DNA of 20,290 bases from contig ONXX01000011.1 of NCBI GenBank assembly GCA_900321955.1, positions 1 through 20,290 of the forward strand, written 5' to 3'. Source of the DNA: an uncultured Bacillota bacterium (GTDB taxonomy: Bacteria; Bacillota_I; Bacilli_A; Erysipelotrichales; Erysipelotrichaceae). Both the position numbers and the translations under genes were made by a program. Every line of letters begins with the position of its first letter. The stretch's first letter is position 1. This document shows, in pieces, positions 1 through 5,675 of this stretch. The notes beneath the pieces are model-generated. The model had not been told where the DNA came from. It did no database searches and worked only from the letters and a program-made list of their open reading frames with translations.

Positions 1-1125
1 CACTTCCTGTATGGCGAGCTCTTCCTTCTTCTGTTTCAGGGAGTAGGAAGGATTCGTATCAAACAGGTCAGTCTGTACGCTTTCCTTGTTGTAGGAGAGA
101 TCGGATACGGCAACGCCGATGGAACGGTAGGGGATGGAAAAATCGCAGTTTCTTTCAAAAAGAAGAAGGGCTTGCCGAAAGATTTCCTTGCTGAGATCGG
201 AATTCTCTTTCAATCGGGTCTGCATCGTCCGGATCTTCATCTTGTTGTTGCGAACGACAAGATGCACGGTCTTGAAAAATAATCCCTTGCGGCAAAGACG
301 TGCGGCAACGCTGTCACATACAATGGAGAGGATGGCTTTGAAATCATCCATATTATAAATATCTCTTGAAGAGGTCATTGAATTGCTGATGGACTTGACT
401 TCTTCCTTGATCGTGCCGACTTTCTCTACATGATCGTTTCCCAAGCCGCAGGCATAGCGATGCAGGGAATAACCGAATTTGCCAAGGATCGAATGCAGAT
501 AATCCGGCGTCTTAGCGGCGATATCGCCGATCGTGACGATGCCGTAGCTCTTCAAGTGTTCACCGGTCTTTTCACCTACTCCCAGAAGGGAAGAGGCAGG
601 AAGATAGCGGATGTCATCTAATGAATCGATCTTGCAATAACTGTCTTCCTTCGCCAGATCGGAACCGAGTTTGGCGTAGATCTTATTGAAGGAAACACCA
701 ATCGAAAGAGTCAGTCCGATCTCGGTTCGGGATCGGTAAAGAAGGGCATCGACGATCTTCTGGGCAGATCCGAAATACGGAACGCTTTCCGTGATATCCA
801 GCCAGCATTCATCAATGCCAAACGGTTCGATCCGATCGGTGTATTCATAATAAAGATCTCTGACCTTTTCGGAAAAGTATTCATAGGTCTCGTAATCGGC
901 ATTTCGAAGGACGAGATTCGGACATTTCTTTAAGGCATCGCCGATCGTCTCTGCTGTCTTGACGCCGGCTTTTTTCGCCAGAACATTCTTGGCTAAGATG
1001 ATGCCGTGGCGGCTTTCCTTATCGCCGGCAATGGCCATCGGGACATCCCGGAGTTCCGGGTTATAAAGCATTTCCACCGAGGCGAAGAAGCAGTTGAGAT
1101 CGCAATGCAGAATCGTTCTTTTCAC
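1..1125 (-). CDS. Y-family translesion DNA polymerase (DinB/UmuC superfamily), partial at the left edge
   Basis: Error-prone polymerase that copies past DNA lesions. Reading the minus strand from 1125 gives 375 uninterrupted codons that run off the window. Visible motifs are DLNCFFASVE at residues 9-18 (first metal ligand and the FF steric gate), the catalytic pair D105-E106 in GIDECWLDIT, SIGVSFNKIYAKLGSDLAK, a helix-hairpin-helix stretch LLGVGEKTG, and near the end QTDLF (351-355), a typical beta-clamp binding peptide. Because the clamp motif normally lies close to the C-terminus, only a short tail is probably missing. The start is the GTG at 1125-1123: it places the DLN motif at the usual distance from the N-terminus, and the next Met comes only after that motif. 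No Shine-Dalgarno precedes it and the -10 box ends 6 bases upstream. The gene is divergent from a LexA/HdiR-like repressor and shares an operator region with it. The exact subgroup (DinB against UvrX/UmuC-like) is not settled here. Confidence 0.93.
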   Translation of the reverse strand, partial: MKRTILHCDLNCFFASVEMLYNPELRDVPMAIAGDKESRHGIILAKNVLAKKAGVKTAETIGDALKKCPNLVLRNADYETYEYFSEKVRDLYYEYTDRIEPFGIDECWLDITESVPYFGSAQKIVDALLYRSRTEIGLTLSIGVSFNKIYAKLGSDLAKEDSYCKIDSLDDIRYLPASSLLGVGEKTGEHLKSYGIVTIGDIAAKTPDYLHSILGKFGYSLHRYACGLGNDHVEKVGTIKEEVKSISNSMTSSRDIYNMDDFKAILSIVCDSVAARLCRKGLFFKTVHLVVRNNKMKIRTMQTRLKENSDLSKEIFRQALLLFERNCDFSIPYRSIGVAVSDLSYNKESVQTDLFDTNPSYSLKQKKEELAIQEV

Positions 1126-1131
1126 AGTTTT

Positions 1132-1159
1132 ATTATACTTGAAAATACATCAAGTTCAA
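1132..1159 (-). promoter_or_regulatory. promoter of the Y-family polymerase gene
   Basis: On the minus strand a -35 box TTGAAC (1159-1154) is separated by 16 bp from a perfect TATAAT (1137-1132). The GTG start lies 6 bases after the -10 box, so transcription should begin at or next to the start codon. The first ACTTGA-N7-TCAAGT palindrome (1137-1155) fills the spacer exactly, a placement suited to repression. Confidence 0.7.
1137..1155. promoter_or_regulatory. candidate SOS-type operator, copy 1
   Basis: Palindrome ACTTGA-N7-TCAAGT. It is nearly identical to copy 2 at 1166-1184: over a 20-base comparison they differ only at three central positions. It lies between the -10 and -35 boxes of the polymerase promoter. 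The inferred ligand is the HTH-S24 repressor encoded at 1222. Confidence 0.7.
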
Positions 1160-1165
1160 TACAAA

Positions 1166-1184
1166 ACTTGAATAAAAATCAAGT
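1166..1184. promoter_or_regulatory. candidate SOS-type operator, copy 2
   Basis: Second ACTTGA-N7-TCAAGT palindrome, 29 bp centre to centre from copy 1. It covers the -35 box and spacer of the repressor's own promoter, which suggests autoregulation. The inner half-sites of the two copies also form a third palindrome, TCAAGTT-N8-AACTTGA (1150-1171), which could help cooperative binding. Confidence 0.68.
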
Positions 1185-1196
1185 TTGCTGTATCAT
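1168..1196 (+). promoter_or_regulatory. promoter of the HTH-S24 repressor gene
   Basis: -35 TTGAAT at 1168-1173, 17 bp spacer, -10 TATCAT at 1191-1196. It overlaps operator copy 2. A Shine-Dalgarno (GAAAGAGGA) follows at about 1205-1213 before the ATG at 1222. Confidence 0.6.
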
Positions 1197-1221
1197 TGAA
1201 ATTGGGAAAGAGGAATTAAAT

Positions 1222-1812
1222 ATGGAATTCAAAGAGAATCTGCGTTATTTGCGAAGACTGAATCAGATGTCTCAGGATGATCTGGCAAATCAGCTGGGTT
1301 ATAAATCTTTTACCACGGTCCAGAAATGGGAAGACGGCACTGCTTTTCCGAGAGTGACGACTTTACAGAAGATCGCGGACATCTTTGATGTGGATGTGGA
1401 TCATTTGCTCAACCTCAACATCAGAACTGAACAGGTCGCTGTCCCGATCCTTGGTGAAGTTAAAGCCGGTTATGATATGTATGCCAATGAAGATATCTAT
1501 GGTTATGAATACTGCAACAACAGCGAATACGGTCCGGGAGAATATTTCTATCTCAAAGTCAAAGGTGATTCAATGATCGATCTCAGGATCGGGGAAGGGG
1601 ACATCGTCTATGTCCGCAAACAGGATTACCTCAATGATAAGGATATCGGCGTCTTTCTTCTGGACAACAATGAAGTGACGATCAAGCGGGCCAGCTTCGA
1701 TAAGGATAAGGTGACGCTGAAGGCGGCCAATCCTGCTTATCCGGACCGCACCTTTGCGCCGGATGAGGTCAAGATCCTGGGAAAGGTCTTGCATAATAAG
1801 GTATTGTTTTAA
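1222..1812 (+). CDS. LexA/HdiR-like repressor: N-terminal HTH plus self-cleaving S24 peptidase domain
   Basis: 196-residue transcriptional repressor with the layout of LexA, phage CI and Lactococcus HdiR. Residues about 5-62 form an HTH_3 (XRE) domain (LRYLRRLNQMSQDDLANQLG, then TTVQKWEDGTAFP). Residues about 74-196 form an S24 domain with a likely Ala82-Gly83 autocleavage site (in VKAGYDM), nucleophile Ser117 in KGDSMID, and general-base Lys155 in EVTIKR. DNA damage acting through RecA filaments would be expected to trigger self-cleavage and derepression; this is family knowledge, not shown here. The start at 1222 was chosen because it has a good ribosome site and begins right at the HTH; the open frame continues upstream without a stop, but that extension would cross both operators and the promoter. 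The gene overlaps the next one by one base (TAATG). It has the XRE-type HTH of CI/HdiR rather than the winged helix of classical LexA. Confidence 0.93.
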   Translation: MEFKENLRYLRRLNQMSQDDLANQLGYKSFTTVQKWEDGTAFPRVTTLQKIADIFDVDVDHLLNLNIRTEQVAVPILGEVKAGYDMYANEDIYGYEYCNNSEYGPGEYFYLKVKGDSMIDLRIGEGDIVYVRKQDYLNDKDIGVFLLDNNEVTIKRASFDKDKVTLKAANPAYPDRTFAPDEVKILGKVLHNKVLF

Positions 1813-2045
1813 TGGGCAAAGATACATTGAAATACATCGCTTTGTGCATGCTGGTCTATCTGGGTATGACTTCGGTCGAGTTCTTTGTGCTTGACCCGCT
1901 GATCGATTTTGTCTTGAGAGGTTTCTTCAATCACCTGTATGTCTATCTGTTTCTGATGCTGGTGATAAATCCGCTTCTGACAAAAAAGATCGTGAACAGT
2001 TTTAAATGGAAAGCGATTGCTGATAACGGTGACGAGATCATATAG
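1812..2045 (+). CDS. small two-helix membrane protein, unknown function, coupled to the S24 repressor
   Basis: 77-residue protein. Its ATG shares a base with the repressor's TAA stop (TAATG), so it is probably translationally coupled and transcribed with the repressor. Two hydrophobic stretches, about residues 7-34 and 41-57, suggest two membrane helices, followed by a short charged tail (KKIVNSFKWK, then an acidic end). I recognise no family. The terminator hairpin immediately following incorporates its last codons, so it ends the transcript. In this position it could be a DNA-damage-induced membrane effector, such as a division inhibitor comparable in logic to YneA or SosA, but the sequence alone shows only size, topology and linkage. 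Confidence 0.7.
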   Translation: MGKDTLKYIALCMLVYLGMTSVEFFVLDPLIDFVLRGFFNHLYVYLFLMLVINPLLTKKIVNSFKWKAIADNGDEII

Positions 2046-2057
2046 TCACCGTTTTTA
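2025..2057 (+). terminator. intrinsic terminator of the repressor-membrane protein operon
   Basis: Perfect 9-bp stem AACGGTGAC (2025-2033) / GTCACCGTT (2045-2053) with an 11-base loop that holds the stop codon, followed by a T-rich tail TTTATTT. Confidence 0.85.
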
Positions 2058-2062
2058 TTTAA

Positions 2063-2071
2063 TGCTAAAAT
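2063..2071 (+). promoter_or_regulatory. possible extended -10 promoter of murG
   Basis: TGcTAAAAT matches an extended -10 (TGn plus a TAAAAT box at 2066-2071). No good -35 box is visible. The murG ATG at 2080 starts 8 bases after the box. The GAGG just before the ATG is only one base from it, too close for a normal Shine-Dalgarno. Confidence 0.35.
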
Positions 2072-2079
2072 TATGAGGT

Positions 2080-3138
2080 ATGAATATTGCTATAGTTGCG
2101 GGCGGAACCGGCGGACACATCTATCCGGCTCTCACCCTGGCAGAAGCGCTGATCAAAAAAGGCCACAGGATCACCTTTATCGGTTCCAATGACCGAATGG
2201 AAAAAGACGTGATCCCGGCCAACGGGTTTGAATATATCGGCTTGAATGTTTACACCACCAGAGGCGGTGTATTTCAAAAGGCCAAGAGTCTGCTTTCCAT
2301 AGTGAAAGCCTATTTCGACTGTAAAAAGATATTAAAGAACTATGACATGGCGATCGGTTTCGGCAATTACATTTCCATTCCGGTCATGGAGGCGGCAATC
2401 GCCTTGCATCTGAAAACGGTGATCCATGAACAGAACTCCTTTGTCGGCAGGGCAAACCGCATGCTGGACGAAAAAGTCGATCTGATCATCGGCTCTTACG
2501 AAGAAAACCTCAAGCAGTTCAAAAACCCCAATATTGCCATCCTGGGCAATCCGCAGTCTTCCAAAGCATATGAAGTAAAGGAAGATAAAAACGTGATCAA
2601 AGATCTGGGACTGGATCCGAATAAAAAGACCGTTGTCATCTTCATGGGATCGCTTGGTTCTTCCAGCGTCAATGAAAAGCTGATCGATTACTTTGCCTTG
2701 ACGGATGGATCCTATCAGATCGTCTACGCGACAGGCAAGTCCCATTATGAAGAGACGATGCAGAAGGTCGAGGCAAAGGATCATATCAGGATCTTTGAAA
2801 GGATCGACGGCGTGAAGGTGATGAAGAATGCATCACTGCTCATATGCCGGGCCGGTGCCACAACGATCGCCGAGATCTGTGCGATCGGCATGCCGAGCAT
2901 CCTGATCCCGTCTCCCTTCGTACCGAATAATCACCAGTATTACAACGGCAAGGCTTTGACCGATAAGGATGCCGCGATCATGATTGAGGAAAAGAACCTG
3001 GATCCAAAGATGTTGAATGAACTGGTCAATAGTGTTATAAATGATGAAGTAAAACTCAAAACGCTTGGAGATAACGCCAGAAAGATGGGCAATCCGAACG
3101 TTTTGAATGATATTGTTGAAGCGATAGAAAAACTATGA
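2080..3138 (+). CDS. murG: MurG, undecaprenyl-PP-MurNAc-pentapeptide GlcNAc transferase
   Basis: Adds GlcNAc from UDP-GlcNAc to lipid I, making lipid II on the inner face of the membrane. 352 residues, normal for the GT28 family. The N-terminal glycine loop GGTGGHIYP is at 8-16, the HEQN motif at 116-119 (followed by SFVGRANR), and the UDP-GlcNAc-binding C-terminal segment CRAGATTIAE at 256-265, followed by GMPSILIPSPFVPNNHQ. The ATG at 2080 gives the canonical MurG N-terminus. It is the first gene of a murG-murB-divIB string and overlaps murB by four bases (ATGA). Confidence 0.97.
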   Translation: MNIAIVAGGTGGHIYPALTLAEALIKKGHRITFIGSNDRMEKDVIPANGFEYIGLNVYTTRGGVFQKAKSLLSIVKAYFDCKKILKNYDMAIGFGNYISIPVMEAAIALHLKTVIHEQNSFVGRANRMLDEKVDLIIGSYEENLKQFKNPNIAILGNPQSSKAYEVKEDKNVIKDLGLDPNKKTVVIFMGSLGSSSVNEKLIDYFALTDGSYQIVYATGKSHYEETMQKVEAKDHIRIFERIDGVKVMKNASLLICRAGATTIAEICAIGMPSILIPSPFVPNNHQYYNGKALTDKDAAIMIEEKNLDPKMLNELVNSVINDEVKLKTLGDNARKMGNPNVLNDIVEAIEKL

Positions 3139-3895
3139 TCAAAGAATTTCTGCAACTGCATGGTGAATACCATGATGATAAATCTTTTAAAGATATGACG
3201 ACTCTCAAGATGGGCGGCAGGATCGCTCATTTCGTCATGCCGGAAAACAAGGATGAACTTAAGGTCATCGTCAATTTTCTGAAAAATGAGAGAATCCCTT
3301 ATAAGGTGATCGGCAACGGTTCAAATCTGATCTGCGGCGAAAGCAAGTATGAGGGCGTGGTGATCAGCTTAAAGAAGTTCAATGAATACCGCGTTGAAGG
3401 CGAGGAGGTCTATGCGCAGGCCCGATGTCCGATGTTGTCCTTGAGGTGGAAGTCCTGAAGGATGGAGAATACTTCTGGCTGAATGCAGATGAACTGCGTT
3501 TTTCCTATCGCCGCTCGATCTTCCACGATCATCCGCACTGGGTGGTCGTTGCCGCCAGACTGAAACTCACCAGAAAACCGGCGGAAGAACTGGAAGAACT
3601 GATGGCCGACCGTTTAAGAAGAAGAAGAGAGACCCAGCCTTTGGATAAACCAAGTGCCGGTTCCTGCTTCCGCAACCCGGAGGATGAATTCGCCTGGAAA
3701 CTGATCGATGGGATCGGTTACCGCGGTTACCGCATCAATGATGTCTGCGTTTCCGAAAAGCATTCCAACTTTATCGTGAATGAAGGAAACGGTACCGCTG
3801 AAGATTACCTTGGCATCGTTTATCAGATCCAGGATAAAGTCAAAGAAAAATACGGCGTCAAGCTGGTAATGGAAGTTGAGAAATTCAATTGTTAG
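3135..3895 (+). pseudogene. murB: MurB (UDP-N-acetylenolpyruvoylglucosamine reductase), disrupted by an internal deletion and frameshift
   Basis: MurB reduces UDP-GlcNAc-enolpyruvate to UDP-MurNAc using FAD and NADPH. The first reading frame (3135-3458) is good MurB sequence for 96 residues (LKMGGRIAHFV, VIGNGSNLI, ending VEGEEVYAQA), then changes to seven unrelated codons before a stop. The rest of MurB resumes in another frame from about 3425 (MSDVVLEVEVLKDGE, SYRRSIF, the catalytic-Ser region SAGSCFRNP, and the C-terminal EVEKF) to a stop at 3893-3895. Compared with the family, about 42-43 residues are missing at the joint, including the PGxxGGA FAD-binding loop and the MNAGA segment. The joint sits at 3420-3428 beside a tandem CCGATGT CCGATGT. 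Neither fragment should be active. This is either a real lesion, which would imply another murB copy, or a sequence or assembly error. Confidence 0.9.
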
Positions 3896-4734
3896 ACGAC
3901 AAAGAAAATCTGCTTCAAAAGAATAAACTGTTCAACATCCGCAAAGACCGGAAGAAGAAGACGGCATATGAAAAGGCCAGAAGTTTTTATTTTGTCCTTT
4001 CCATTATTTTGAGTCTCGTCATTATCGCTGCGACCTATTTCTTAAGCAGCGTTTCCAATGTCTATCGGATCAGCGTGGACGGCAACATCTATCTGAAGGA
4101 TGAAGACATCATTCAGATGAGCGGCCTGTCGGAAAAATCGAAGTATCTTCTGGTGATGCCGTTTCAGGTCAGAGAGAAGATAAAGAAAAACGAACTGATC
4201 GAAGATGTCAAAGTTGAGCGGCTTGAAGGAAGACTGATAAAGATCAGCGTGAAAGAAAAAAAGATCGTCGGCTATGCACCGGAAAACGGTCTGAATGTAC
4301 TGATCGTCGACAACGGCGAAAAGATCGGGATCGGCAAGGATCAGATGTATCTGATTGCCAGCGGACCGATCATTGAAGGCTTTGATGAGGAAGGCCTGGT
4401 GACCTTGGCCAAGCAGCTGAACAAATGCGACAGCAAGATCATCAAGGAGATCTCGGAGATCCACCGCTATCCGGAATTGAAATATCAGGACGTGGAACTG
4501 GTGATGCGTGACGGCAATTATGTCTTCACTTCGGTGTACGGCATCAACATTCTTGAACACTACTTTGACATCGAGTCCAGCTATGTTTCTTCCGGCAAGA
4601 GCTGTTACTATTTTGAAGACATCTCGGGCAACGCCTATATCAGTGCCTGTCCATGGGAACCGGTAAAGGAAGAAGAGAAAAAGGAAGACGCTGCTCAGGA
4701 AGAAGAAGCGGAAACGGACGAAGAAAGCGAATAG
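3889..4734 (+). CDS. divIB: DivIB/FtsQ-type cell division protein
   Basis: Bitopic membrane protein of the divisome (DivIB-DivIC-FtsL complex). 281 residues: a basic cytoplasmic N-tail (1-31), one membrane helix at about 32-54 (FYFVLSIILSLVIIAATYF), then a POTRA-like segment (about 57-125, VYRISVDGNIYLKDEDII) and a beta domain. The C-terminus is a strongly acidic Glu-rich tail from about residue 258. The start is taken as TTG at 3889, overlapping the murB stop by 7 bases; no ATG or GTG sits ahead of the helix and the next Met is extracellular. Only a weak ribosome site is visible, so translation probably relies on coupling to murB, which is broken here. Sequence conservation is low in this family, so the call leans on topology and on the murG-murB-divIB order. 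Confidence 0.88.
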   Translation: MLDDKENLLQKNKLFNIRKDRKKKTAYEKARSFYFVLSIILSLVIIAATYFLSSVSNVYRISVDGNIYLKDEDIIQMSGLSEKSKYLLVMPFQVREKIKKNELIEDVKVERLEGRLIKISVKEKKIVGYAPENGLNVLIVDNGEKIGIGKDQMYLIASGPIIEGFDEEGLVTLAKQLNKCDSKIIKEISEIHRYPELKYQDVELVMRDGNYVFTSVYGINILEHYFDIESSYVSSGKSCYYFEDISGNAYISACPWEPVKEEEKKEDAAQEEEAETDEESE

Positions 4735-4775
4735 AAAAGAAAAAAAGGAGATCAGCTGATCTCCTTTATCTTTTA
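4735..4775. terminator. bidirectional terminator between divIB and the tRNA array
   Basis: A perfect 24-bp palindrome, AAAGGAGATCAG/CTGATCTCCTTT (4744-4767), preceded by an A-rich run (4735-4746) and followed by ATCTTTTA. It can end plus-strand transcription from divIB; read on the minus strand it gives a stem followed by TTTTTTTCTTTT for the tRNA array. Confidence 0.85.
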
Positions 4776-4776
4776 A

Positions 4777-4852
<76 letters not shown>

Positions 4853-4854
4853 AT

Positions 4855-4931
<77 letters not shown>

Positions 4932-4938
4932 ATGTGAA

Positions 4939-5029
4939 TGGCGCAGGAGCTGGGATTCGAACCCAGGCGCCACTTGCATGACCTACCGGTTTTCAAGACC
5001 GGACCCTTCAGCCACTTGGGTACTCCTGC
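4939..5029 (-). tRNA. tRNA-Ser (TGA)
   Basis: 91 nt, class II with a long variable arm. Acceptor GCAGGAG/CTCCTGC, discriminator G, encoded CCA, anticodon loop CTTGAAA (anticodon UGA). Confidence 0.95.
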
Positions 5030-5043
5030 AAAACAGAAATGTT

Positions 5044-5120
5044 TGGTGGACCCTGAAGGACTCGAACCTTCGACCACCCGGTTATGAGCCGGAAGCTCTG
5101 ACCAACTGAGCTAAGGGTCC
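5044..5120 (-). tRNA. tRNA-Ile2 (CAT, predicted lysidine-modified)
   Basis: 77 nt with encoded CCA and anticodon CAT in loop CTCATAA. Acceptor GGACCCT/AGGGTCC carries C4-G69 and C5-G68, the pairs used by TilS in tRNA-Ile2, and the body resembles the Bacillus minor isoleucine tRNA. Of the three CAT tRNAs here, one is clearly the initiator and one matches the elongator Met pattern, which leaves this as Ile2 decoding AUA. The isotype is inferred. Confidence 0.78.
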
Positions 5121-5128
5121 AAAATAAG

Positions 5129-5205
5129 TGGTAGCGAGGGTGGGACTCGAACCCACGACCTACCGGGTATGAACCGATCGCTCTAGCCAACTAAGCTACC
5201 TCGCC
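5129..5205 (-). tRNA. elongator tRNA-Met (CAT)
   Basis: 77 nt with encoded CCA. Anticodon loop TTCATAC and acceptor GGCGAGG/CCTCGCT with a terminal G1-U72 pair, both as in the Bacillus elongator Met tRNA. Confidence 0.85.
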
Positions 5206-5222
5206 ATGCGCCTTAACAAATA

Positions 5223-5299
5223 TGGTCGGGATGGCAGGATTCGAACCTGTGACATCTTGATCCCAAATCAAGCACTCTACCAAGCTGAGCTACATCCCG
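5223..5299 (-). tRNA. tRNA-Pro (TGG)
   Basis: 77 nt with encoded CCA. Acceptor CGGGATG/CATCCCG, anticodon loop TTTGGGA. An 89-bp spacer separates it from tRNA-Leu upstream, the longest gap in the array. Confidence 0.95.
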
Positions 5300-5388
5300 A
5301 TACGGATTGGTTGTTTCGGCACAGCCAGCAAGATGTTGTGAAGAAGATCCTGTTTAGCTATGGGCGCACACAGAATCATAATAATGAG

Positions 5389-5474
5389 TGGTGGGGATGG
5401 TGGGAGTTGAACCCACACGGTATTTCTACCAAGGGATTTTAAGTCCCTCGCGTCTACCATTCCGCCACATCCCC
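5389..5474 (-). tRNA. tRNA-Leu (TAA)
   Basis: 86 nt, class II. Acceptor GGGGATG/CATCCCC, discriminator A, encoded CCA, anticodon loop CTTAAAA (anticodon UAA) and a long variable arm. Confidence 0.95.
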
Positions 5475-5479
5475 ATTTC

Positions 5480-5553
5480 TGGAGGTTCCTACCAGATTCG
5501 AACCGGTGATCACAGAGTTGCAGTCTATTGCCTTACCACTTGGCTAAGGAACC
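5480..5553 (-). tRNA. tRNA-Cys (GCA)
   Basis: 74 nt. Acceptor GGTTCCT/AGGAACC, discriminator U, encoded CCA, anticodon loop CTGCAAC. First gene of the array in transcription order. Confidence 0.95.
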
Positions 5554-5567
5554 ACGTGCGTTTTATG

Positions 5568-5596
5568 TTTCTAACAATTATGTTTTAAAAATGCAA
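5568..5596 (-). promoter_or_regulatory. possible promoter of the tRNA array
   Basis: On the minus strand TTGCAT (5596-5591), a 17-bp spacer and TAGAAA (5573-5568) would start transcription shortly before tRNA-Cys. The -10 is a poor match, and the surrounding AT-rich sequence offers other weak candidates. Confidence 0.35.
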
Positions 5597-5616
5597 CAGT
5601 AAAAATTTTCATTGCG

Positions 5617-5645
5617 TTTAATTTTAGGACCATCTTTGATATAAT
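5617..5645 (+). promoter_or_regulatory. promoter of the giant coiled-coil gene
   Basis: -35-like TTTAAT (5617-5622), a 17-bp spacer, and a perfect TATAAT (5640-5645) with an upstream TGn extension. A strong Shine-Dalgarno GGAGGT (5665-5670) lies 5 bases before the ATG at 5676. Confidence 0.7.
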
Positions 5646-5675
5646 TTTTGTATAGTATGAATTTGGAGGTTTCCA

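Noticed and set aside
1006..1221. Upstream extension of the S24 repressor frame (would give 268 residues)
   Set aside because: It would cross the divergent polymerase start, both operators and the promoter; the ATG at 1222 has a ribosome site and starts at the HTH.
5008..5588. Short open frames running across the tRNA genes
   Set aside because: They are products of conserved tRNA sequence read as protein; the tRNA assignments explain the region fully.
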